Of a stretch of DNA of 64,000 nt, positions 1 through 8,329 are shown piece after piece. The stretch spans positions 62,001 to 126,000 of the forward strand of contig NZ_ALBQ01000053.1 of the NCBI RefSeq assembly GCF_000282895.1. Direction: 5' to 3'. The DNA comes from Sphingomonas sp. ATCC 31555. Lineage in GTDB: Bacteria; Pseudomonadota; Alphaproteobacteria; Sphingomonadales; Sphingomonadaceae. The notes under the pieces were generated by a model, which was given only the letters and a program-made list of their open reading frames with translations, had not been told where the DNA came from and ran no database searches. A program made the translations under genes and the position numbers. How positions within the stretch are numbered: position 1 is the stretch's first letter; each line of letters begins with the position of its first letter.

Positions 1-60
1 ACCGTGCCGGCGAACGGCATCGGCTGGGCCCGGTCGATCAACGGCCGGACGATCTCGGTC

Positions 61-783
61 TCAGCAAAGTACAGCTTCTGAATCGGTAAAGGCAGGCTCC
101 GGTGCGATCGGAGCCAGCCAGCCACTCAGCCGATCGAAGCGGCACAAGGTCACGGCTTCCTCCGCATCGATATGGACCAGCCGGCCGGAATAGGGTTCGG
201 CACGACCGGAGGCGATGTTGCGATCGATCGTCCGGACCGCCTGTTCGATATCGGTGAAGTCCGCATCGTCGAGGGCACTCAGGCCGTAGTTCCACCATTG
301 CAGTCGCATCAGCTCGGCAATGATGTCGGGTGGGAAACGCGTTTTGATGGGCTTGGCGGGTATGCCGCCGACGATCGTATAGGGCCGCACATCCTTCACC
401 ACCACCGCGCGAGACGCGATCACCGCGCCATCGCCGATCGTCACGCCGCGCCGAATGAAGGCGCCCTCGCCGATCCAGACATCGTTGCCGACGACGATCT
501 TGTCAGCCCGGCCCTGCACCCGCGTGCCCGCAAGTGCCGCGGCCTTTGCGATCGCCGGCGCGTTTCGCGCGCGGAATTCGCTTAGCTGTGGCCAATCGAA
601 CTCACCTTCGAACAGCGGATGGGCCGAAAGATAATCGGTCGGGTGCTCAACCTGCCCCATGACGACGTTGTTGGCGATCGAACAGAAGCGGCCGATGCTC
701 GCGACATGCCGGAAGATGGATGCGCCGCCGCCAAGATAGGTGAAGCCGCCGATGAAATCGGCGAGGTACCTGCCTGACTGCAA
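61..783 (-). CDS. Hexapeptide-repeat (XAT/CatB-like) acetyltransferase, possibly 5'-truncated
   Basis: The 240-residue product is a left-handed beta-helix acyltransferase. Hexapeptide repeats run at about residues 15-42 and again at 96-130 (VGNDVWIGEG... IGDGAVIAS), followed by the family's GGIPAKPI turn near 139-146. His47 in VEHPTD sits where xenobiotic acetyltransferases carry their catalytic histidine. The likely reaction is acetyl-CoA-dependent O- or N-acetylation of a sugar or small molecule; the substrate is unknown. The start used is a TTG without an obvious ribosome site. The same frame continues upstream through one TGA (826-828) to an ATG at 921 that has a strong AGGAGG, so this may be the body of a longer, interrupted gene. 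It is divergent from crtY and need not belong to the carotenoid pathway. Confidence 0.7.
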   Translation of the reverse strand: MQSGRYLADFIGGFTYLGGGASIFRHVASIGRFCSIANNVVMGQVEHPTDYLSAHPLFEGEFDWPQLSEFRARNAPAIAKAAALAGTRVQGRADKIVVGNDVWIGEGAFIRRGVTIGDGAVIASRAVVVKDVRPYTIVGGIPAKPIKTRFPPDIIAELMRLQWWNYGLSALDDADFTDIEQAVRTIDRNIASGRAEPYSGRLVHIDAEEAVTLCRFDRLSGWLAPIAPEPAFTDSEAVLC

Positions 784-825
784 GTTGGCGGGCCCCTCGA
801 TCAGCGTTTCGCCTTTCGCCCCAGC

Positions 826-921
826 TCAGCCGAAGCAAACGTCCTGAGCGATGCCGCCGCCGATCTTCCGGCAGATTTGCCGTGCCTCTTCAGCAAGCTG
901 GTTCTCGTTCTTCGGCGACAT
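826..921 (-). other. Leader reading frame (31 codons) in frame with the acetyltransferase, ended by TGA
   Basis: An ATG at 921 opens a 31-codon frame (begins MSPKNENQLAEEARQIC, ends DVCFG) closed by TGA at 826-828. It is exactly in frame with the acetyltransferase downstream; between the TGA and the TTG start lie 14 more open codons (AGAKGETLIEGPAN). The ATG has the best ribosome-binding site of the region. The simplest reading is one protein of about 285 residues broken by a single nonsense change or base error. A genuine 31-residue upstream peptide is possible but less likely. Confidence 0.5.
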
Positions 922-925
922 GAAA

Positions 926-931
926 CCTCCT
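926..931 (-). promoter_or_regulatory. Strong Shine-Dalgarno AGGAGG for the frame starting at 921
   Basis: Minus-strand AGGAGG lies four bases before the ATG at 921. It is the perfect anti-16S match and argues that translation of the acetyltransferase locus was meant to begin here rather than at the TTG at 783. Confidence 0.6.
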
Positions 932-1046
932 GCCTTCCTTATAGCAAGAGATCAGGTGCGGCAGTCGGCATGTACGCGCCCCGCTTCGGCGCGCGGGTCC
1001 TACGCGCGGGGTTCCCACACCCCCGGGGTTGAGCTAGGCGACGGAC

Positions 1047-2204
1047 ATGCCTTCAACCATCAGTTGCGACGTCGCCATTGTCGGCGGCGGCCTTGCGGGC
1101 GGGCTTATCGCGCTCGCAATCCGGAAGAAGAAACCACATTGCTCCGTCCGGCTCATCGAAGGCTCGGCGCGGATCGGCGGCAATCATCTCTGGTCGTTCT
1201 TCGCGGACGACGTGGCGCCCGAGCATCGCTGGCTCGCTGCGCCGCTGATCAGCCATGGCTGGTCGAACTATGATGTCGCATTCCCCGGTCACAGCCGGAC
1301 GCTGCCGGCGCGCTACTATTCGGTGGAATCGGAGCATTTCGATCGCGTCGTGCGCGAGGCGCTGGGGCCCAAGGGCCTGCTGCTCGGCCGCGAGGCGGCG
1401 GACATCACGCCCAACGCCGTCGCGCTTGCCGATGGCGATCTGGTCGAAGCGGATGGCGTGATCGATTGTCGCGGCGTGGGCGACACCAGCGCGCTGCAGC
1501 TCGGCTGGCAAAAATTCCACGGAGCCGAGCTCGCGCTCGCCGCGCTCAACACGGTGCAACGGCCGCTGATCATGGACGCAACGGTGCCGCAGATCGACGG
1601 TTATCGCTTCGTCTACTGCCTGCCGTTCAGCCCGACGCGGATGTTCGTCGAAGATACCTATTACAGCGACACGCCATCGATCGACCTGCTTGCCACCGGC
1701 GCGCGGATCGAAGCCTATGCCGATGCGGCAGGCTGGCAGGTGGAGCGCGTGCTGCGCGAAGAAGTGGGCAGCCTTCCGGTGGCGATGGGCGGCGACCATG
1801 CCGCCTATTGGGCCGCCGGCGGTCGCGGCATCGCCAAGGCGGGCATGAAAGCCGGGCTGTTCCACCCGATGACCGGCTATTCCTTCCCCGACGCAGTGCG
1901 GACCGCCGCGCTGATCGCCGAGGAAAAGGATTATTCCGGCGAGGCGCTGCACCAAATGCTGTATGGCTATTCGCGCGGGCTATGGCGCAAGCGCGGCTTC
2001 TATCGCATGCTCGCCGCGATGCTGTTCAAGGCGGCCGAACCCGAGGAGCGCTATCGCGTGCTGGAACGTTTTTACCGTCTGGATGCAGGTCTGATCCAGC
2101 GCTTCTATGCCGGGCAGTCGACCTGGGGTGATCGCGTGCGCGTGCTTTCGGGCAAGCCGCCGGTGCCGATCGGCCGCGCCCTTTCTGCGATCTGGAACCG
2201 CTGA
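1047..2204 (+). CDS. crtY: Lycopene beta-cyclase CrtY
   Basis: This 385-residue flavoprotein should close both ends of lycopene to beta-ionone rings, giving beta-carotene. The N-terminus carries the dinucleotide fold glycines (VAIVGGGLAGG, residues 9-19), followed by an RIGGNHLWSFF segment typical of bacterial CrtY. Length matches the family. Its TGA overlaps the crtI ATG by one base (TGATG), so the two are translationally coupled. It heads the plus-strand carotenoid run crtY-crtI-LOG-crtB and shares a 125-base, GC-rich divergent gap with the acetyltransferase. Known for the family: membrane-associated, needs FAD and reduced NAD(P). Confidence 0.93.
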   Translation: MPSTISCDVAIVGGGLAGGLIALAIRKKKPHCSVRLIEGSARIGGNHLWSFFADDVAPEHRWLAAPLISHGWSNYDVAFPGHSRTLPARYYSVESEHFDRVVREALGPKGLLLGREAADITPNAVALADGDLVEADGVIDCRGVGDTSALQLGWQKFHGAELALAALNTVQRPLIMDATVPQIDGYRFVYCLPFSPTRMFVEDTYYSDTPSIDLLATGARIEAYADAAGWQVERVLREEVGSLPVAMGGDHAAYWAAGGRGIAKAGMKAGLFHPMTGYSFPDAVRTAALIAEEKDYSGEALHQMLYGYSRGLWRKRGFYRMLAAMLFKAAEPEERYRVLERFYRLDAGLIQRFYAGQSTWGDRVRVLSGKPPVPIGRALSAIWNR

Positions 2205-3682
2205 TGCGCCGCGCAGCCGTGATCGGCGCCGGATTCGGCGGCCTCGCCCTTGCCATCCGACTGCAGTCCGCCGGCGTGGACACCACGCTGATCGAGGCGC
2301 GCGACAAGCCCGGCGGCCGCGCCTATTATTGGGACCGCGACGGCTTCATCTTCGACGGCGGCCCGACGGTGATCACCGATCCGGACGCGCTGAAGGAGCT
2401 GTGGCGCCTTTCGGGCCACGATATCTCGGAAGACGTTACGCTGAAGCCGGTCACGCCCTTCTATCGCCTGTCCTGGCCGGACGGCACGACCTTCGACTAC
2501 ACCAACGACGACGCCGTGCTCGCGGGCGAGATCGCGAAGCTCGATGCCAGCGACATCGCCGGCTATCGCAAGTTCCTGGAATATTCCGAACGGGTCTATC
2601 AGGAAGGCTATGTGAAGCTGGGCGCGAAGGCGTTCCTGGACTTCAAGTCGATGCTGAAGGCCGCACCCGCGTTGATGCAGAACCAGGCCTGGCGCTCGGT
2701 CTATTCGATCGTCTCCAGTTTCGTGAAGAACGAGAAACTGCGCGAGGCGCTGTCGTTCCACACCCTGCTCGTCGGCGGCAATCCGATGGCGACCAGCAGC
2801 ATCTATGCACTGATCCACAAGCTGGAGCGCGACGGCGGCGTGTGGTGGGCCGAAGGCGGCACCAACCGGCTGGTCGCCGGCATGATCCGCCATTTCGAGC
2901 GGCTGGGCGGCGCGGTGCGGATCGGCGACCCGGTCGACGAGATCCTGACGCTGGGCGATCGGGTGACCGGCTTGCGCACCAAGAGCGGCTTCGAACTGGA
3001 AGTCGATGCGGTGGCGAGCAATGCGGACATCGTCCACAGCTATCGCGACCTGCTGCGCAATTCGCGGAGCGCGCGGCGAACGGCAGGGCGGCTCGTCAAC
3101 AAGCGCTTTTCGCCGTCGCTGTTCGTGGTGCATTTCGGACTGCGCGGCACCTTCCCCGACATTCCGCACCATATGATCCTGTTCGGCCCGCGCTATAAGG
3201 GTCTGCTCGACGACATCTACACGCATGGCGTGATCAGCGAGGACTTCTCGCTGTATCTCCACCATCCGTCGGCTTCGGACGCCAGCATGGCGCCGGAGGG
3301 ACATTCGACCTTTTACGTGCTCGCGCCGGTGCCGCATCTCGGCAAATTCCCGGCAGACTGGAGCGAAGTGGGTCCAATTCTAGAGCAGCGCATCCTTGCC
3401 GAGGTGCAGCGTCGGCTGATCCCGGATCTGGCGGATCGAATCGTCACCAAGTTCCACTATGCGCCCACCGACTTCCGCGACGATCTTGCCGCGCATCACG
3501 GATCGGGATTCAGCCTGGAGCCGATCCTGACGCAGAGCGCGTGGTTCCGCGTGCACAATCGCGATGACGCGATTTCGAACCTGTATTTCGTCGGCGCGGG
3601 AACGCATCCGGGCGCGGGTATTCCGGGCGTGGTGGGGAGCGCCAAGGCAACTGCCGAGCTGATGCTGGGCGAAATGGTCTGA
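2204..3682 (+). CDS. crtI: Phytoene desaturase CrtI
   Basis: The 492-residue FAD-dependent desaturase converts phytoene to lycopene. The Rossmann motif GAGFGG is at residues 8-13, followed by the IEARDKPGGRAYYW segment, and the C-terminus has the family signature GAGTHPGAGIPGVVGSAK. Length is normal. The start codon overlaps the crtY stop. A near-perfect palindrome lies just after the stop. With CrtB supplying phytoene and CrtY using lycopene, the cluster should make beta-carotene; ring hydroxylases (CrtZ, CrtG) are not in this window. Confidence 0.95.
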   Translation: MRRAAVIGAGFGGLALAIRLQSAGVDTTLIEARDKPGGRAYYWDRDGFIFDGGPTVITDPDALKELWRLSGHDISEDVTLKPVTPFYRLSWPDGTTFDYTNDDAVLAGEIAKLDASDIAGYRKFLEYSERVYQEGYVKLGAKAFLDFKSMLKAAPALMQNQAWRSVYSIVSSFVKNEKLREALSFHTLLVGGNPMATSSIYALIHKLERDGGVWWAEGGTNRLVAGMIRHFERLGGAVRIGDPVDEILTLGDRVTGLRTKSGFELEVDAVASNADIVHSYRDLLRNSRSARRTAGRLVNKRFSPSLFVVHFGLRGTFPDIPHHMILFGPRYKGLLDDIYTHGVISEDFSLYLHHPSASDASMAPEGHSTFYVLAPVPHLGKFPADWSEVGPILEQRILAEVQRRLIPDLADRIVTKFHYAPTDFRDDLAAHHGSGFSLEPILTQSAWFRVHNRDDAISNLYFVGAGTHPGAGIPGVVGSAKATAELMLGEMV

Positions 3683-3691
3683 AGCATCTCA

Positions 3692-3717
3692 AGCCCCTCC
3701 TCCTTGGAGGAGGGGTT
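3692..3717. repeat. Palindrome after crtI (terminator or dispersed repeat)
   Basis: CCCCTCCTCC at 3694-3703 pairs perfectly with GGAGGAGGGG at 3706-3715, and A-U and G-U pairs extend the stem by two. The central TT implies some inner pairs open to form a loop. No T-run follows, so it is not a classic intrinsic terminator. GC-rich palindromes of this kind followed by GGGGTGAAGGG-like sequence recur between genes in sphingomonads (from general knowledge). It could attenuate readthrough from crtI or protect the transcript 3' end. Confidence 0.55.
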
Positions 3718-3853
3718 GGGGTGAAGGGTTTCCGGAACGAAAGTAGGTCTCGGTGAGACACCGCGCCATCCCATTCCCCTGAAGGTGCGGCGCTAAGTAC
3801 CCCCTCTTCCTCCCCGCGAAAACACGCTATCAGCCCCGCCACAGGAGCACATA

Positions 3854-4435
3854 ATGAAGCGTATCGCCGTCTATTGCGGTTCGGCCAGCCCGGCCAATCC
3901 GGTCTATATCGAAGCCGCCCGCACCTTGGGCCGCACGCTTGCCGAGCGCGGCATCGGTGTCGTCTATGGCGGCGGTCGGCTCGGCCTGATGGGCGCGGTC
4001 GCCGATGCAGCGCTGGAGGCTGGCGGCGAGGTGATCGGGGTAATCCCCACCCTGCTCGTCAACGCCGAGGTCGCGCATCGCGGCCTCACCTCCCTCGAGG
4101 TGTGCGAGACGATGCACGAGCGCAAGGCGCGCTTCACCGAGCTGGCCGACGGCTTCGTCAACCTGCCCGGCGGCACCGGTACGATGGACGAACTTTGGGA
4201 AGCAATGAGCTGGGCGCAGCTCGGCTACCACGCCGATCCGATCGGTCTGCTCAACATCGCCGGCTATTACGACAAGCTCGTCGAGTTCTGGGAGCATATG
4301 GGAACGGTTGGGTTCGTGCGGTCGCAGCACCAGGGCCTGTTGCTGGTCGACAGCACGATCGACGGCCTGCTGGCCAAGATGGCCGATGCCCAGCCGATCG
4401 TGCCGATCGCCCAGTTGCGGCGCGACCAGCTGTAA
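3854..4435 (+). CDS. LOG-family (TIGR00730) nucleoside 5'-monophosphate phosphoribohydrolase
   Basis: The 193-residue protein has the hallmark LOG/lysine-decarboxylase-like motif PGGTGTMDE at residues 105-113, the GGGRLGLMG loop at 39-47 and MHERK at 87-91. Known family members cleave the N-glycosidic bond of AMP or cytokinin riboside monophosphates, releasing the free base; many older entries are misnamed lysine decarboxylase. An AGGAG sits seven bases before the ATG. Its stop overlaps the crtB start (TAATG), so it is coupled to carotenoid synthesis. No direct biochemical link to carotenoids is established, so the placement is notable. Confidence 0.85.
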   Translation: MKRIAVYCGSASPANPVYIEAARTLGRTLAERGIGVVYGGGRLGLMGAVADAALEAGGEVIGVIPTLLVNAEVAHRGLTSLEVCETMHERKARFTELADGFVNLPGGTGTMDELWEAMSWAQLGYHADPIGLLNIAGYYDKLVEFWEHMGTVGFVRSQHQGLLLVDSTIDGLLAKMADAQPIVPIAQLRRDQL

Positions 4436-5358
4436 TGCGCTTTCCCGGCCGCGATGCGATCGTCGCCACCGCCGGCGAATCGATCGCCCGCGGCTCGCGC
4501 AGTTTTGCCGCGGCCAGCAAACTGTTCGATCCCAAGACGCGGGAGCGTGCCTGGCTGCTTTATGCCTGGTGCCGCCGCTGCGACGATATCGCCGACGGTC
4601 AGGATCACGGCCATGGCATGACCGTGGTCGAGGATCCCCAGGCCCGCTTGGCGGAAGTGCGCGAACGCACCGCTGCGGCACTGGCGGGCGAATGGGTCGG
4701 CGATGCAGCGTTCGACGCACTACGCATCGTAGCGCAAGAGACCGGCATGCCGCATCGCTTCGCCTGGGACCTGATCGACGGCTTTGCGCTCGATGCCGAT
4801 GGCTGGCAGCCGACAAATGAGGACGATCTGCTGCGCTATTGCTACCATGTCGCCGGCGTGGTCGGCTGCATGATGGCGGTGGTGATGGGCGTGCAGCCTG
4901 AGGATGAGGCGGTTCTCGATCGCGCGTGCGACCTGGGCCTCGCCTTTCAGCTCGCCAATATCGCGCGCGACATTGGCGAGGATGCTGAAGCCGGCCGCTG
5001 CTACCTGCCCGCCGCCTGGCTCGCGGAGGTGGGGCTGACCGCCGACAACCCGCTCGCCGATCGCAGCGCGCTCGCCATCCTCGGCACGCGGCTCGCCGAC
5101 CGGGCGGAAGCCTATGAGATCAGCGCGCGGGGCGGGGCGGCGGCGCTGTCGTTCCGCTCGGCCTGGGCGGTACTGGCCGCCGCCGACATCTATGGCGGCA
5201 TCGCCCGCAAGGTTCGCGCGCGGGGCGCAGGCGCGTGGGAGAGCCGCACCACAACGTCGGGCGGCGAGAAGCTCGCCGCGATCGGCGGGGCCTGGATCGC
5301 GGCATGGAAGCGGGCGCCGACGCCACGGCCGGCAGGACTGTGGACGCGGCCGCGATAA
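4435..5358 (+). CDS. crtB: Phytoene synthase CrtB
   Basis: The 307-residue trans-isoprenyl diphosphate synthase joins two geranylgeranyl diphosphates to make phytoene. The first aspartate-rich site is CRRCDDIAD (about 46-54) and the second is LANIARDIGED (about 173-183), followed by GRCYLPAAW, the standard squalene/phytoene synthase pattern. Its ATG overlaps the stop of the LOG-family gene, and no separate start with a ribosome site is evident, so translation probably depends on coupling. It is the last gene of the crt run and converges on plsC with only a 6-base gap. Confidence 0.93.
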   Translation: MRFPGRDAIVATAGESIARGSRSFAAASKLFDPKTRERAWLLYAWCRRCDDIADGQDHGHGMTVVEDPQARLAEVRERTAAALAGEWVGDAAFDALRIVAQETGMPHRFAWDLIDGFALDADGWQPTNEDDLLRYCYHVAGVVGCMMAVVMGVQPEDEAVLDRACDLGLAFQLANIARDIGEDAEAGRCYLPAAWLAEVGLTADNPLADRSALAILGTRLADRAEAYEISARGGAAALSFRSAWAVLAAADIYGGIARKVRARGAGAWESRTTTSGGEKLAAIGGAWIAAWKRAPTPRPAGLWTRPR

Positions 5359-5364
5359 CTTTGG

Positions 5365-6054
5365 TTATTGGGCGTTCAGCGCGTTGATCGCGGCATGCAC
5401 CCGCGCTTCAACTTCGCGTCGCGGAAGGCCAGGCGGAATCGGCTCGCCAAAGCGGAACACGATGTCGCCTTTGTGCATCAGCCCTTTGCGGGGCCAGACA
5501 TGCCCGCTCTTCACCGCCACTGGAACCACCGGCAGATCGAGGGCACGGTACAGGCCGGCAAAGCCGGAACGGAGCGGGGGTGCCTCACCGGGCAGCACGC
5601 GGGTGCCTTCCGGAAAGATCAGCACCGATCGGCCGCTGGCCAGCGCGGTTTTCGCGTCTCGCATCAACGCCCGCAGGGCGCTGGCGTTTGCGGCCCGGTC
5701 CACCACGATTGTGCCATAACGCTGCGCCGCCCAGCCCCAGATCGGGATCTTGGCCAGTTCGCGCTTCATCACGGTTGCCGGGCTGTCGAGCATGCGCGTG
5801 AGTTCCAGCGCCTCGTAATAGCTTTCGTGCTTGCCGGCGAAGAGCAGCTGCCCGCTCGGTATCGTGCCTTCGACGCGCAGCCGCGCGCCCATGATCGCGC
5901 CGACCGACCATTGCATCAGCCATGCCCACAGATTCGAGTGCGCCCGCAGCGCTCGCCCGCCGAACAACGCGACGATCGGCACCAGCAACACCATCACGAC
6001 GGAGATGCTGTAGAAGAACAGGCGAAAAGCCCAGGTTCGCAGCACGTCCATCAA
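5365..6054 (-). CDS. plsC: 1-acyl-sn-glycerol-3-phosphate acyltransferase (PlsC family)
   Basis: The 229-residue membrane enzyme should transfer an acyl chain to lysophosphatidate in phospholipid synthesis. An N-terminal hydrophobic segment covers about residues 10-31. The catalytic block reads KHESYYE (75-81), a His-X4-Glu variant of the usual NH-X4-D motif, and the substrate block IFPEGTR (146-152) is intact. It overlaps the upstream ydcF-like gene by ATGA and is last in the ftsE-ftsX-ydcF-plsC run. A related lyso-lipid or ornithine-lipid acyltransferase role cannot be excluded. Confidence 0.85.
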   Translation of the reverse strand: MMDVLRTWAFRLFFYSISVVMVLLVPIVALFGGRALRAHSNLWAWLMQWSVGAIMGARLRVEGTIPSGQLLFAGKHESYYEALELTRMLDSPATVMKRELAKIPIWGWAAQRYGTIVVDRAANASALRALMRDAKTALASGRSVLIFPEGTRVLPGEAPPLRSGFAGLYRALDLPVVPVAVKSGHVWPRKGLMHKGDIVFRFGEPIPPGLPRREVEARVHAAINALNAQ

Positions 6055-6587
6055 TCCACCCCCACGAGCAGCGCCCCCCGGCGCACCAGATATTTGTGGT
6101 ATTCCTGCAGCAACATGCGCCAGCGGAGGCGGCTCGGCACGCCGTCTCCCACGATCGTCACACCGCCCAGCACATGGGCAAGCTCCAGTCGGGCGCGCGG
6201 CATGTGCCAGTCGGACGTGACCAGCCGCACGCTGCGATACTCGTGCTCGCGCACCCAGCGGACGGTCTCGTCGGCGTTGGAACGCGTGTCGACCGCCTCA
6301 TGGCCCAAATCGACGCAGCAGCGGAACAGCGCGCGATCGGCCGGAAACTGCGCCGCCAGCTCGCGCGGGCGAACGTCCGGATTGACGCCGCTCACCAGCA
6401 TGCGCCGTGCATCCTGCCGACGCAGCGCATCCAGCCCGCGCTGGATGCGCCCGGGCCCCCCGGTCAATACCACCACCGCATCGGTGGGATGCGCGCCCAG
6501 CGGCTTGCCCAGGCTCAGCAAGAAGACGCCAAAGCCGACGGCCCAGGAGAACGCGACCAGCAACAGCAGCAGGAACAGCCGCCGCAT
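6051..6587 (-). CDS. YdcF/ElyC-like DUF218 membrane protein
   Basis: The 178-residue protein begins with one strong hydrophobic anchor (residues 4-26), followed by a DUF218 domain with VVVLTGGPGRIQRGLDAL near residues 37-55 and LVTSDWHMPRARLE near 121-134. DUF218 proteins are linked to envelope polysaccharide or lipid-carrier metabolism (for example ElyC/SanA), and the globular domain probably faces the periplasm. It is coupled on both sides: one base overlaps ftsX and four overlap plsC. The exact reaction is unknown. Confidence 0.75.
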   Translation of the reverse strand: MRRLFLLLLLVAFSWAVGFGVFLLSLGKPLGAHPTDAVVVLTGGPGRIQRGLDALRRQDARRMLVSGVNPDVRPRELAAQFPADRALFRCCVDLGHEAVDTRSNADETVRWVREHEYRSVRLVTSDWHMPRARLELAHVLGGVTIVGDGVPSRLRWRMLLQEYHKYLVRRGALLVGVD

Positions 6588-7471
6588 CAGAGCTGCCCCG
6601 CCAGCGCGCGCAGCACCGCGATTCGCGCCGCCCCCGTCGCGAGCAACGCAAACGCCACGGGCAGTAGGATCAGCAGCGCCCAGTCGACCGGAGCCAGCCC
6701 GGTGCCGCCCAGAATGCCGGAGCCGATCTGCACCAGCCGCGCCTGCAGCAGCACGATCAGCGCCAGGGCCAGAATCGCGCCCGCGGCTCCGCCCAGGAGC
6801 GTGTCGAAAGCAATCCGCCGCTGGAACAGGCGGGCAATCTGGTGATCGGTGGAGCCGAGCATATGCAGCACTTCGATGGTATCGCGGTGCGTGTCCAGCC
6901 CCGCGCGCGTCACCAGCAGCACAACGCCGGCCGCCGCCGCCGCAATCACCAGCACCAGCCCTGCGGCGACGGCGCCCAGCGTGGCGAGGAAGCGGCGCAC
7001 CGGCGCCAGCCAGGCGGCGCTGCGATCGACCCGGATGCCCGCCGCCACCGATCGCGCCGCGGCGATCACCGCCTCCGCGCGCTCAGCCGGCACCTCGACA
7101 TCGATCAGCACCGGCATCGGCAGGTCGGGATCGAGACCGGCATCGCCCAGCCACGGTCGGAGCAGCGCCGCCAGCCGATCGCGATCCGCTTCCACGACCC
7201 GGCGCACGCCCGGCATCGCCTTCAGCCGCCCCACCAAGGCCGCCGCGCGCCTGTCGCGCAGCCGGGCATCGGGTTCGACCAGTTGCACCACCAGCTTGCC
7301 GGCAAAGCCGCGATCGAGGTCGCCCACCGCGCGCGTGACGCCCAGCCCGAGCGCTGCGCTCAACACCGTCAGGAACAGCATGATGCCCATGATGCCGATC
7401 ATGATCCGCGCGTGCTGGCCGCGATCGAGCAGTTGGCGATCGATCGTGCGATCCGGGGCCAGGCGCATCAT
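6587..7471 (-). CDS. ftsX: Cell-division ABC permease FtsX
   Basis: The 294-residue integral membrane partner of FtsE transmits ATPase activity to periplasmic peptidoglycan hydrolases during division. TM1 is at about residues 24-45 ([20 protein letters not shown]). A periplasmic domain spans roughly 50-160, and three further helices lie in the C-terminal half, with the FtsX-like [14 protein letters not shown] segment between TM2 and TM3. I chose the ATG at 7471 (an ATGATG doublet) because it overlaps the ftsE stop by four bases; longer upstream frames lie inside ftsE. Confidence 0.88.
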   Translation of the reverse strand: MMRLAPDRTIDRQLLDRGQHARIMIGIMGIMLFLTVLSAALGLGVTRAVGDLDRGFAGKLVVQLVEPDARLRDRRAAALVGRLKAMPGVRRVVEADRDRLAALLRPWLGDAGLDPDLPMPVLIDVEVPAERAEAVIAAARSVAAGIRVDRSAAWLAPVRRFLATLGAVAAGLVLVIAAAAAGVVLLVTRAGLDTHRDTIEVLHMLGSTDHQIARLFQRRIAFDTLLGGAAGAILALALIVLLQARLVQIGSGILGGTGLAPVDWALLILLPVAFALLATGAARIAVLRALAGQL

Positions 7472-8169
7472 GCCGCTCCCGGCGGATGCAGCAGCACGCC
7501 CGTCGGATCGACCAGCCGGCCCTTCTCCACCCGCATCCGGTGCGCATGGGGTATCCGGCCGATGAGGTGCAGGTCGTGCGTGGCCATCACCACCGTCGTG
7601 CCCAGCCGGTGCAGCGCTTCGAACAGGTGGAGCAGCCGATCGGCCATGTCGGGATCGACATTGCCGGTAGGCTCGTCGGCCACCAGCAATTCGGGGCGGG
7701 CGATAACGGCGCGGGCGATGGCGATGCGCTGCTGCTCGCCGCCGGAAAGCGTGGGCGGCCGTGCAGTGACGCGCGCGCTCAGCCCCACCCATTCGAGCAT
7801 TTCCCGCACGGGCGCGTCGATATCGCTTTCCCGAACGCCCGCGAGGCGCAGCGGCAGCGCGACATTGTCATAGGCGGAAAGATGCGGGACGAGGCGGAAA
7901 TCCTGAAACACGACGCCGATCCTGCGACGCAGCGCGGGCAGCCGCCGTCGCGGCAGCGCGCCGGCATCCTCGCCGAACAGCCGGATGACGCCGCGCGTCG
8001 GCCGCTGCGCCAGATAGAGCAGGCGCAGCAGCGATGTCTTGCCCGCGCCCGAGGCGCCGGTGAGGAAATAGAAGCCGCCCTTGGCGAGCGTGAAACTGAC
8101 GTCCGACAGCGTTTCTACCCCGGTGCCGTAGCGCAGGCCGACCTTCTCGAAGTGCACGATGTTCGCCAT
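7468..8169 (-). CDS. ftsE: Cell-division ATP-binding protein FtsE
   Basis: The 233-residue ABC ATPase has Walker A GASGAGKT at 38-45, signature LSGGEQQR near 138-145 and Walker [11 protein letters not shown] near 158-167. It forms the FtsEX complex with the next gene. The ATG at 8169 gives the family's usual N-terminus ([15 protein letters not shown]); the open frame upstream adds 54 residues with no family likeness. The 160-base gap to the divergent zinc-ribbon gene should hold both promoters. Confidence 0.92.
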   Translation of the reverse strand: MANIVHFEKVGLRYGTGVETLSDVSFTLAKGGFYFLTGASGAGKTSLLRLLYLAQRPTRGVIRLFGEDAGALPRRRLPALRRRIGVVFQDFRLVPHLSAYDNVALPLRLAGVRESDIDAPVREMLEWVGLSARVTARPPTLSGGEQQRIAIARAVIARPELLVADEPTGNVDPDMADRLLHLFEALHRLGTTVVMATHDLHLIGRIPHAHRMRVEKGRLVDPTGVLLHPPGAA

Positions 8170-8329
8170 GCGCCGTGCGGCCCATCCCATCCCTTGATCC
8201 GCTTGAGCGGCCGCCATCGCACAGCACCCGATGGCGCTCAACCCGCCGCCAAGCCGCTTGCTGCCCGGAATCGGCGCGGCTAGGCTTCGCGTCCGGCGCG
8301 TCTTCGGCCGGGGTAGAGGGGCGGACAGC

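Noticed and set aside
38-298. Short minus-strand frame at the left edge
   Set aside because: It lies in another frame of the acetyltransferase and shows no family features.
826-828. The in-frame TGA as a selenocysteine codon
   Set aside because: The acetyltransferase family has no known selenoprotein and no SECIS-like hairpin was seen directly after the codon.
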